Origin: JANNHK01 sp034408875
GTDB taxonomy: Bacteria > Actinomycetota > Acidimicrobiia > IMCC26256 > PALSA-610
Length of the DNA: 13,961 nucleotides
Reading direction: 5' to 3'
NCBI GenBank assembly: GCA_034408875.1
Contig: JAWXCJ010000047.1
Coordinates: 1 to 13,961 of the forward strand
The position numbers and the translations under genes are program-made. Below the pieces are notes generated by a model. That model was not told the origin of the DNA and did no database searches. It was given only the letters and a program-made list of their open reading frames with translations. This document shows positions 6,411-13,668 of this stretch, piece after piece (position 1 is the stretch's first letter; each line of letters opens with the position of its first letter).

Positions 6411-8435
6411 GTGACCGCGCCGCCCGACCGAGCCGCTCGCGTCGAAGAACTGCGCGAGCAGATCGAGTACCACACCGAGCGGTACTTCGTCTTCGACGAT
6501 CCCGAGATCGCCGACGCGGAGTTCGACGACCTCGTCCGCGAGCTGCGCGCGATCGAGACCGAGTATCCGGACCTCGTCACGCCTGATTCACCGACCCAAC
6601 GGCCGGGTGGACGTCCGGCTTCGACGTTCGCCGCGGTCGAGCACCGGATGCCGATGCTGTCGCTCGACAACGCGTTCTCGCGGGACGATCTCGCCGCGTG
6701 GGGCACGCGTCTCGTGCGGCTCGTCACCGACGACATCACCTTCGTCGCCGAACCGAAGCTCGACGGACTCGCGGTCTCCCTCCAGTACGAGAACGGCCGG
6801 CTCACGGTCGGCGCGACGCGGGGTGACGGCCGGACGGGTGAAGACGTCACCGCGAACCTCCGCACCATCGCGCAAGTTCCGCAGCGCCTCAAGGGCTCCA
6901 AACCAGTGTCGCTCGAAGTGCGCGGCGAGGTCTACATGCCGCTGACCTCGTTCGAAGAGCTGAACCGCCGCCAGGCCGAAGCCGAAGACCGGCTGTATTC
7001 GAACCCCCGAAACGCGGCCGCGGGCGCGTTGCGCCAAAAGGACCCGAACGTCACCGCATCACGCGATCTCGCCATCTTCTGCTACCAGATCGGCGTGCGC
7101 GAAGGCGGGCCCGACCTGCGCACGCACAGAGAGATGCTCGCGTGGCTCGCCGATCTCGGGTTCCCGGTGAACCCGCACATCGAGACGTTCTCCGACCTCG
7201 ACGGTGTCTACGGCTTCTGCGAGAAGATCGAGGCCCAGCGGTACTCACTCGGCTACGAGATCGACGGCGTCGTCACAAAAGTCGACGACCTGCGCCAGCG
7301 CACAGAGTTGGGCGTCACCGCTCGCGCGCCACGCTGGGCGATTGCGTACAAGTTCCCGCCCGAAGAGAAAACCACGATCCTGAACGACATCTTGGTCAGC
7401 ATCGGACGCACGGGTCGCGCGACACCGTTCGCCCAGCTCGAGCCCGTATTCGTCGGCGGTGTGACCGTCGCGCAGGCCACGCTCCACAACGAGGACGACG
7501 TCAAGCGCAAGGACGTGCGCCGCGGTGACACAGTCATCGTGCGCCGCGCGGGCGACGTGATCCCCGAAGTCGTCGGCCCGGTGCTCGCCAAGCGACCCGC
7601 GAACGCGAAGCGATGGAAGTTCCCGAAGGAGTGCCCGGTCTGCGGCGAGCCGTTGGTGCGCGTCGAGGGTGAGGCCAACCACCACTGCGTCAACGTCGAC
7701 TGCCCCGCCCAGCGCGTGCAGCGCCTCGTGCACTGGGCCGGCCGCGGTGCGCTCGACATCGAAGGGCTCGGCGAGGAACGGGTGCGCCAGTTCGTCGACG
7801 CGGGGTTGGCCCAGGACGCGGCCGACATCTACGACCTCACCGTCGAACTGCTGGTGCCGCTCGACCGGATCGGCGAACGATCCGCGCAACTGCTCGTCGC
7901 AGCGATCGAGGCGTCGAAGCCCCGCCCGCTGTGGCGCGCGCTCGTCGGCCTCGGCATCAACCACGTCGGCCCGACCGCGGCGCAGGCTCTGGCCCGCGGG
8001 TTCGCCGACATCGACGCGATCATGCACGCCGACGAAGCCGCGCTCGTCGCGGTCGAGGGCGTCGGCCCGACGATCGCGCAGAGCATCGCGAGCTGGTTCG
8101 GCATCGACCGCAACGCGCGGCTCGTCACCCGACTGCGCGCCGCGGGCGTCAACCTGACCGGCGAGCCCGTGGCCGAGATCGCCGAAGCGGAGGCCACGCT
8201 GCGCGGCCTGACGTTCGTGCTCACGGGCACACTCGATCGCCGGAACAGGGACGAAGCCGCGGCCGCGATCGAAGCCCGGGGCGGCAAAGTCACGGGGAGT
8301 GTTTCGAAGAAGACGAGCTACGTCGTGGCCGGCGACAGCGCGGGCTCGAAGCTCGCCAAGGCCGAGCAACTCGGTGTCGCAATCCTCGACGAAGACGCGT
8401 TCGACGCTCTCCTCGAACGGGGCCCGTCGGATTAG
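6411..8435 (+). CDS. ligA: NAD-dependent DNA ligase LigA
   Basis: Seals nicks in duplex DNA during replication and repair, using NAD as adenylate donor. 674 aa, normal length. The NAD-binding Ia region (VEELREQIEYHTERYFV, residues 9-25) leads into the adenylation domain, with catalytic Lys116 in EPKLDGLAVS. Then come the OB fold, the four-cysteine zinc finger (Cys408, Cys411, Cys426, Cys431), helix-hairpin-helix repeats (about 440-580, including LGINHVGPTAAQALA and VEGVGPTIAQSIA) and a C-terminal BRCT domain (about 595-674, GLTFVLTGTL). Start: GTG 6411 is preceded by TAGCCT and seven bases, with no Shine-Dalgarno, so it is probably leaderless. It follows the MetE-like gene closely and converges on a small minus-strand gene ending at 8474. 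No missing residue or frameshift was seen. Confidence 0.97.
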   Translation: MTAPPDRAARVEELREQIEYHTERYFVFDDPEIADAEFDDLVRELRAIETEYPDLVTPDSPTQRPGGRPASTFAAVEHRMPMLSLDNAFSRDDLAAWGTRLVRLVTDDITFVAEPKLDGLAVSLQYENGRLTVGATRGDGRTGEDVTANLRTIAQVPQRLKGSKPVSLEVRGEVYMPLTSFEELNRRQAEAEDRLYSNPRNAAAGALRQKDPNVTASRDLAIFCYQIGVREGGPDLRTHREMLAWLADLGFPVNPHIETFSDLDGVYGFCEKIEAQRYSLGYEIDGVVTKVDDLRQRTELGVTARAPRWAIAYKFPPEEKTTILNDILVSIGRTGRATPFAQLEPVFVGGVTVAQATLHNEDDVKRKDVRRGDTVIVRRAGDVIPEVVGPVLAKRPANAKRWKFPKECPVCGEPLVRVEGEANHHCVNVDCPAQRVQRLVHWAGRGALDIEGLGEERVRQFVDAGLAQDAADIYDLTVELLVPLDRIGERSAQLLVAAIEASKPRPLWRALVGLGINHVGPTAAQALARGFADIDAIMHADEAALVAVEGVGPTIAQSIASWFGIDRNARLVTRLRAAGVNLTGEPVAEIAEAEATLRGLTFVLTGTLDRRNRDEAAAAIEARGGKVTGSVSKKTSYVVAGDSAGSKLAKAEQLGVAILDEDAFDALLERGPSD

Positions 8436-8473
8436 GTTCCCGTGCCGGGGATCTGTGGACGCAAGAACGAGCG

Positions 8474-8914
8474 TTAGCTGACTTTGAACGTCCAGGCGAA
8501 GGCGCCGACCTTGTTCTGCTCGCGCGCCTGCTCTTCGGTGAGTTCGACGGGCCAGAACTCGACCTGCATCTCGTGCGTGCCCGGTTCGAACTCGCGGAAC
8601 TCCTGGTTGGGTCCGGGACGGAACTCGTAGATCCCCAACCCCGGGTTCGTCGTGTACTGGTCTTCGGGTATCCGGTTGCCGTCGACGATGAGCGCGCCGC
8701 GGAGGTCGTCGCGCAGGTCGACACCGACACTCTCCTGCGCGCGGATGACCGCGCCCTCTTCGGGGAGCAACACCTCGATCGCCGTGGGCCGCGTGTTCCC
8801 GCCCTGAGATGTGTCGGTCGCCGTCCCCGCGACCACCACCAATGTGGCTGCAAGTGCCACGCCGACGCCGACAATGGCCACCCGACCGGGGTGCTGCGGG
8901 GGACGTAACTGCAC
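8474..8914 (-). CDS. small membrane-anchored extracytoplasmic protein, hypothetical
   Basis: 146 aa from GTG 8914 to TAA 8476-8474. A short basic N-terminus (QLRPPQHPGR) is followed by one hydrophobic segment at about residues 12-33 (VAIVGVGVALAATLVVVAG), so it is a membrane anchor or uncleaved signal. The remaining 110 residues or so look like a beta-rich extracytoplasmic domain: TAIEVLLPEEGAVIRAQE, LIVDGNRIPE, GTHEMQVEFWPVEL, ending AFAWTFKVS. The pattern recalls Ig-like or bacterial surface domains, but I cannot name a family. It is transcribed away from the PASTA kinase, 74 bases between starts, each gene having the same TACGGT box six bases before its start. This suggests joint expression and perhaps a shared envelope role; that is inference. 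Confidence 0.75.
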   Translation of the reverse strand: MQLRPPQHPGRVAIVGVGVALAATLVVVAGTATDTSQGGNTRPTAIEVLLPEEGAVIRAQESVGVDLRDDLRGALIVDGNRIPEDQYTTNPGLGIYEFRPGPNQEFREFEPGTHEMQVEFWPVELTEEQAREQNKVGAFAWTFKVS

Positions 8915-8926
8915 GGACCGACCGTA
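8915..8926 (-). promoter_or_regulatory. leaderless -10 element for the small anchored protein
   Basis: On the minus strand TACGGT (8926-8921) is followed by six bases and GTG 8914. The identical hexamer and spacing occur on the plus strand before the kinase. No good -35 was seen. Confidence 0.45.
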
Positions 8927-8976
8927 CCGGACCGTGCACGAACGGCCCGTGCCGTGGCCGGACGGGTGTCCGCCAC

Positions 8977-8988
8977 TACGGTTTACGC
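8977..8988 (+). promoter_or_regulatory. leaderless -10 element for the PASTA kinase
   Basis: TACGGT (8977-8982), six bases, then ATG 8989. It mirrors the element of the divergent gene. There is no Shine-Dalgarno before the ATG, so the mRNA is probably leaderless. Confidence 0.45.
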
Positions 8989-10881
<1,893 letters not shown>

Positions 10882-10894
10882 GCGACTCCTCCCG

Positions 10895-10900
10895 TAGCAT
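10895..10900 (+). promoter_or_regulatory. putative -10 element for the SDR gene
   Basis: TAGCAT (10895-10900) lies 35 bases before ATG 10936. The leader contains a G-rich ribosome-binding site (GGGGGAAA, 10923-10930), so this gene, unlike several neighbours, has a normal leader. No strong -35. Confidence 0.3.
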
Positions 10901-10935
10901 CTCCCGGTCTGCAATCGAGCTCGGGGGAAATCGTC

Positions 10936-11814
10936 ATGGGTGCACTCAACGGTCGGGTCGCGATCATCACCGGCGCCGGGCGCGGCCTCGGCCGCGAGCA
11001 CGCGCTGCTCTTCGCCGCGGAAGGCGCCAAGGTCGTCGTCAACGACCTCGGCGGCGACATGCGCGGCGAGGGCGGCGACCAGAGCCCGGCGATGGAAGTC
11101 GTCGAAGAGATCAAGGCCATGGGCGGCGAAGCCGTCGTCAACGGCGACAACGTGGCCGACTGGGACGGTGCCGCCCGGATGGTGCGCCAAGCGGTCGACG
11201 CGTTCGGCGACCTGCACGTGCTGGTCAACAACGCCGGGATCCTGCGCGACCGGGTCATCATCAACATGACCGAAGCCGAATGGGACGCGGTCATCAACGT
11301 GCACCTGAAGGGCCACTTCTGCCCGACCCGCCACGCCGCCGCCTACTGGCGCGAGCAGACGAAGGCCGGCCGGGAGATGAAGGCCTCGATCATCCACACC
11401 TCGTCGACCTCGGGCCTCTACGCCAATCCCGGCCAGGCCAACTACGACGCGGCCAAGTCGGGCATTGCCACCCTCTCGCAGGTGTGCGCCAAGGAGTTGG
11501 TGCGGTACGGCGTGCGCTCGAACGCCATCGCCCCGGCCGCGCGCACCCGCCTGACCGAGGCGACCCCGGGCCTTCACGACATCGTGAAGGCGCCCGACGA
11601 GGGCTTCGACGCCTGGGACCCGGCCAACGTCTCGCCGTTTGTCGCCTACCTCGCCACCGAGGACTGCCCGATCACGGGCGAGACCTTCATGGTGCAGGCC
11701 GGCAAGGTGCAGCGGGTGGCGTCGTGGAAGTCGGCCGAGAGCATCGACAAGGGCGACCGCTGGACGGTCGCGGAGTTGGCCGCCGAGGCCAAGCGCCTGT
11801 CACCCGAGGGATAG
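10936..11814 (+). CDS. short-chain dehydrogenase/reductase, 17beta-HSD4/MFE-2-like
   Basis: NAD(P)-dependent oxidoreductase of 292 aa with a Rossmann fold. The cofactor motif TGAGRGLG is at residues 12-19, followed by VVVNDLGGD; an acidic residue after the second strand suggests NAD preference. NNAGILRDR is the structural Asn block. Catalytic residues are Ser157 (in HTSSTSGLY), Tyr170 and Lys174 (NYDAAKSG). GREHALLFAAEGAKVVVNDLGG and GILRDR are typical of the SDR subgroup containing the 3-hydroxyacyl-CoA dehydrogenase part of peroxisomal MFE-2 and actinobacterial steroid or fatty-acid side-chain enzymes. A 3-hydroxyacyl-CoA or steroid substrate is therefore plausible but unproven. The tail after VQAGKVQRVA (about 40 residues) also fits that subgroup. 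It lies 54 bases after the kinase and is the last intact chromosomal gene before the decayed region. A strong Shine-Dalgarno supports this ATG. Confidence 0.9.
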   Translation: MGALNGRVAIITGAGRGLGREHALLFAAEGAKVVVNDLGGDMRGEGGDQSPAMEVVEEIKAMGGEAVVNGDNVADWDGAARMVRQAVDAFGDLHVLVNNAGILRDRVIINMTEAEWDAVINVHLKGHFCPTRHAAAYWREQTKAGREMKASIIHTSSTSGLYANPGQANYDAAKSGIATLSQVCAKELVRYGVRSNAIAPAARTRLTEATPGLHDIVKAPDEGFDAWDPANVSPFVAYLATEDCPITGETFMVQAGKVQRVASWKSAESIDKGDRWTVAELAAEAKRLSPEG

Positions 11815-12068
11815 GCAGGTCAGCGCGCCACTTACTCCCACGTACCGTGATGTGACGGCGTGCACTTCCGGTCCGTTTCCGCGCTACGGTCGGCGCGAAT
11901 GTCCACCTTCCATCATTTGGTCATTCCACCCGAAGCGGTATGAACTACAATCGTTGCTAGTTCTTGGGGATGGCTAAACATGCCTCTTGCGTACCCTTGT
12001 CAGCACGCGGCGTAGCGTTTATCGTCCGTTTTACCTTCTCACTCCGTACCCATCTGTAGTGGCTGGAT
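11815..12068. other. intergenic stretch, no gene recognised
   Basis: About 250 bases between the SDR stop and the hairpin cluster. Both strands were read: frames are short, third codon positions lose the GC bias of the genes to the left, and the sequence is visibly more AT-rich (for example around 11930-12030). No tRNA, terminator with T-tract or recognisable protein fragment was found. It marks the change from compact chromosome to decayed mobile DNA. Confidence 0.5.
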
Positions 12069-12382
12069 AACCGCTCAGTGTGACGGTTCCGAGAAGGTGC
12101 AGGAGCAGGGGCGAAAGCACCCACGCCGGGCGGCGATGTGGGGGTAACAGGGCATGATCACTGGGCGGATGCCTGGGGTGTCGCGATGACGCGACGCCCT
12201 GCGCACGGAGGAACAAGTCGGCCTGTGCTTACACGGCCGGGTAGTGGTTACGGGCGGCCAACACGGCCGGGTCCGTCGGCGGACTGGCGGGAGCACGACG
12301 TGCTCGCTCAGGCGCGTCGTCGTGATCCGGTGGAGTTGCTGTTCGCAGCCGCCGGCGAATCCGACGCGTAACTGCGTCGGAT
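12069..12382 (+). ncRNA. hairpin-rich region, candidate structured RNA or IS left-end remnant
   Basis: A run of consecutive potential hairpins. AACCG/CGGTT pairs at 12069-12073 and 12084-12088. A GAAA tetraloop closes a short stem at 12108-12122. CCAC-GCC/GGC-GTGG spans 12121-12142. A bulged 7-bp stem spans 12148-12175. A 10-pair stem joins 12175-12184 to 12191-12200 around the loop GATGAC. A 6-pair stem spans 12203-12228. Direct repeats of ACACGGCCGGGT lie at 12231-12242 and 12261-12272. GAGCACG/CGTGCTC forms a perfect palindrome at 12291-12305. A perfect 9-bp stem, ATCCGACGC/GCGTCGGAT, spans 12359-12382. Such density suggests a folded RNA. As IS110-family elements carry a bridge RNA in their non-coding ends, a relic of one upstream of the transposase fragment is possible; a group II intron or other ncRNA is an alternative. 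Strand and ends are guesses. Confidence 0.35.
12231..12272. repeat. direct repeat pair inside the hairpin region
   Basis: ACACGGCCGGGT occurs at 12231-12242 and again, identical, at 12261-12272, a 30-base period. Between them lies GTTACGGGCGGCCA. It may be a protein-binding site, part of the RNA fold, or an IS end feature. Confidence 0.6.
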
Positions 12383-12432
12383 CTCGTACTTCAACGGGCG
12401 GACCCACGGAGTTCGAGCGCGGGTGATTCTCC

Positions 12433-12592
12433 TTGGTCGGGTTCCGACTTCGGGGCGCCTTCGCCGCGGTCGAGATCGTCACCGCTCCCGGCGAACTCCC
12501 GGCGGCCCTCGCCGGTACGGCGCCGGTCGTCGCGTCGATGGCGGTCTTCGCCGTCGCGGCGATTGCCGAATCGGTGCCGCTCGTGGTCATCG
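12433..12592 (+). pseudogene. orphan hydrophobic coding fragment
   Basis: From TTG 12433 one frame has strongly GC-biased third codon positions and encodes a plausible protein piece: GAFAAVEIVTAPGELPAALA followed by a hydrophobic stretch (VVASMAVFAVAAIAE, then PLVVIAL). The upstream frame is closed by TGA at 12424. At about 12595 it runs straight into IS110-derived sequence in another frame. I recognise no family. It could be a leftover transmembrane segment from a deleted gene, or diverged transposase sequence. GC-biased chance frames are common, so confidence is low. Confidence 0.25.
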
Positions 12593-12598
12593 CTCTCA

Positions 12599-12858
12599 CA
12601 CATCGGAAACATCAGCCGCTTCCCGAGCAGCGACCACCTCGCAAGCTACGCGGGCACCGCTCCAATCGCGGCGTCCAGCGGTGATGTAGTTCGTCATCGA
12701 CTCTCCCGCCGCGGCAACCGCCAACTCAACAACGCGATCCATCTTGCCGCACATGTCCAAGCCGCGCCGCCGGCGATAGCCGAACCGAACCCATGCGGGC
12801 CCTCAAGCGGCAGATCGCGAAGGCGATCTACCGGGCCCTCGTCGCCGACGCTCACCGC
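12599..12858 (+). pseudogene. IS110-family transposase, C-terminal remnant with frameshift and deletion
   Basis: Codons 12599-12760 read HIGNISRFPSSDHLASYAGT and onward through APIAASSG, VVRHRLSRRGNRQLNNAIH and LAAHVQ. These are hallmark blocks of the C-terminal (Transposase_20) half of IS110 transposases, including the SxG serine region and the GNRQLN motif. The usual segment of about 20 residues after HVQ is missing. A second block, RALKRQIAKAIYRALVADAH, follows in another frame at 12796-12855; it is the standard C-terminal tail. The N-terminal RuvC-like DEDD half is absent. The element is therefore dead. It abuts the minus-strand integrase fragment, whose frame ends at 12852, so the IS end or a deletion junction lies at about 12850-12860. 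Confidence 0.85.
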
Positions 12859-13091
12859 AGAATTGTCGGCAGCCAGCTGTCGCGCACCCACTCGGCGAAC
12901 GTGCGCGTTGTCGGCGCAACGTAGGTGCCGTTGTGCACGTCGCTCACGAACTTCGCTTTCGCGACTTCTGCGTCCTTGCGCGTGCGGTACGAGCCGTGCC
13001 ATTTCTGCTGGCGTCGGCCTTGCTCGTCGCGGCCCGAGTCGATGACGACGTACCAGTTGACGGTGGTCTTGCCGTTCTTCGTCGTGTGCGT
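12852..13091 (-). pseudogene. tyrosine-type phage integrase, N-terminal fragment
   Basis: The minus strand from 13088 reads HTTKNGKTTVNWYVVIDSGR, then DEQGRRQQKWHGSYRTRKDA, continuing to FVSDVHNGTYVAPTTRTFAEW and ending WLPTILR-stop (TGA 12854-12852). This is the arm-type, AP2-like DNA-binding N-terminus followed by the start of the SAM-like core-binding domain of actinophage or ICE tyrosine recombinases. The catalytic domain (R-H-R-Y) is missing; only about 79 of an expected 380 or so residues remain. The frame has no ATG, GTG or TTG before the domain: the codon before HTTKNG is ACG (13091-13089), which may be a mutated ATG. A promoter facing the fragment survives upstream. Loss of the rest probably accompanied IS110 insertion and deletion at about 12855. 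Confidence 0.82.
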
Positions 13092-13100
13092 GCGCTGATT

Positions 13101-13153
13101 GTCTAAGGGATTAGACTACTCGTACTCGACAGAGAATGTCAACACCCTTAGAC
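13101..13153. promoter_or_regulatory. inverted-repeat operator region between integrase and excisionase-like gene
   Basis: GTCTAAGGG (13101-13109) is exactly inverted as CCCTTAGAC at 13145-13153. A second inverted copy, TTAGAC, at 13111-13116 makes the tight palindrome GTCTAAGGGATTAGAC. The half-sites overlap the -10 boxes of both divergent promoters, as expected for a repressor that controls both. The excisionase-like HTH protein itself is a candidate ligand. Confidence 0.5.
13113..13142 (-). promoter_or_regulatory. promoter facing the integrase fragment
   Basis: On the minus strand a perfect TTGACA (13142-13137) is followed by 18 bases and TAGTCT (13118-13113). The start point would lie near 13106, within the GTCTAA palindrome and about 15 bases before the ACG that stands where the integrase start is expected. 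Confidence 0.45.
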
Positions 13154-13160
13154 TGACCGC
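13126..13160 (+). promoter_or_regulatory. leaderless promoter of the excisionase-like gene
   Basis: TCGACA (13126-13131, five of six to TTGACA), a 17-base spacer, TAGACT (13149-13154), six bases, then GTG 13161. It overlaps the promoter for the opposite strand and includes a TTAGAC half-site. Confidence 0.55.
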
Positions 13161-13376
13161 GTGCCCAGGGTCGACACCGAGAATCTGATCGATGCCCGCG
13201 GCGTCGCAGAACTGCTCGGCCTCTCTCATCCCAACAGCGTGAGCACGTATCAACACCGGTACGACCACATGCCGAAACCAGTGCTCGATCTCGGTGCGGG
13301 ACGTCCCAGGCTGTGGCTACGTTCTCAGATCGTCTCGTGGATGAAGGCGACCAATCGTGGGGGCGCCAAGCAATGA
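13161..13376 (+). CDS. excisionase/AlpA-like helix-turn-helix DNA-binding protein
   Basis: 71 aa from GTG 13161 to TGA 13374-13376. The segment LIDARGVAELLGLSHPNSVS, then YQHRYDHMPKPVLD and RPRLWLRSQIVSWM, is the MerR-like winged HTH seen in phage and ICE excisionases and AlpA regulators: an HTH near the N-terminus, a wing, and a closing helix with W-x-x-S. Members bend DNA at attachment sites, direct excision or regulate element genes. The position, divergent from the integrase fragment with overlapping promoters and shared inverted repeats, strongly supports a recombination directionality or control role. This is the only gene of the decayed region that looks intact. The stop overlaps an ATG (ATGA) that opens a 12-codon micro-frame toward the next gene, suggesting an operon with the defence genes downstream. 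Confidence 0.75.
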   Translation: MPRVDTENLIDARGVAELLGLSHPNSVSTYQHRYDHMPKPVLDLGAGRPRLWLRSQIVSWMKATNRGGAKQ

Positions 13377-13411
13377 GCGCGAACACCGCGATCTCGAGCG
13401 CGCCTCAATGA
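13373..13411 (+). other. 12-codon micro-ORF linking the HTH gene to the next gene
   Basis: ATG 13373 overlaps the HTH-gene TGA (ATGA). The frame encodes MSANTAISSAPQ, and its own TGA (13409-13411) overlaps the ATG at 13408 of the next gene (ATGA again). It could pass ribosomes from one gene to the next by re-initiation. It may also be chance, as the next gene has an alternative in-frame GTG at 13357. Confidence 0.3.
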
Positions 13412-13668
13412 CCGACGGCCCGCTCTTCATTGTCGACAACTCGCCCGGAGGTCGCTCAGGGCTCGACTACTTGCGCGAGTGGTGCGACCTCGCTCGTTCC
13501 TTCGACATAGCAACCGGGTACTTCGAAATCGGGTCGCTCCTCGCCCTCGACGGTGACTGGCAAAAACTCGATGGCCTTCGGATCTTGATGGGCGACGAGG
13601 TAACGCCGCGGGCCTCCGGTTATGACAGTTATGCGCGAGTTATGCGCGTTCATACGGGGTGCGCGTAG
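13408..13668 (+). pseudogene. PLD-nuclease/helicase-type defence protein, truncated to the N-terminus
   Basis: From ATG 13408 the frame reads MTDGPLFIVDNSPGG, then LDYLREWCDLARSFDIATGY and FEIGSLLALDGDWQKLDGLR, ILMGDEVT. I recognise this as the extreme N-terminus of large (about 900-1100 aa) proteins that join a phospholipase D-like nuclease domain to a SNF2/DEAD-type helicase and occur in restriction and other phage-defence loci. After GDEVT (about 13608) the similarity stops. The rest (YDSYARVMRVHTGCA) is junk reading through an 11-bp tandem duplication, and the frame ends at TAG 13668. The HxKx4D nuclease motif and the whole helicase are gone, so the gene is dead. An in-frame GTG at 13357, overlapping the HTH gene, is an alternative start. 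The family call is from memory of its N-terminal signature. Confidence 0.6.
13627..13648. repeat. perfect 11-bp tandem duplication
   Basis: AGTTATGCGCG occurs twice head to tail (13627-13637 and 13638-13648). It lies where the PLD/helicase similarity breaks off and the AlbA_2 gene begins, so it is probably a scar of the deletion. An 11-base duplication also shifts the frame. Confidence 0.85.

Noticed and set aside
8439..8449. CCCG-TGC-CGGG hairpin after ligA as a terminator
   Set aside because: Only four base pairs and no T-tract; such stems are frequent by chance at this GC content.
7245..8939. Long minus-strand frame across ligA
   Set aside because: Antisense to LigA, which has all catalytic and zinc residues. 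The product is low-complexity Arg/Asp/Gly and crosses gene borders.
12138..12371. 77-codon plus-strand frame ending in VELLFAAAGESDA
   Set aside because: The tail looks protein-like, but the first half has poor third-position bias and no family was recognised; its stop lies inside a perfect stem. Kept only as an alternative reading of the hairpin region.
12075..12599. 174-codon minus-strand frame over the hairpin region
   Set aside because: Rich in Thr, Arg, Pro and Cys, with no domain and poor codon bias. The stems explain the region better.
11815..13160. tRNA gene or att site core expected beside an integrase
   Set aside because: No cloverleaf or T-loop consensus was found on either strand, and no direct repeat pair that could be attL/attR is contained in the window.
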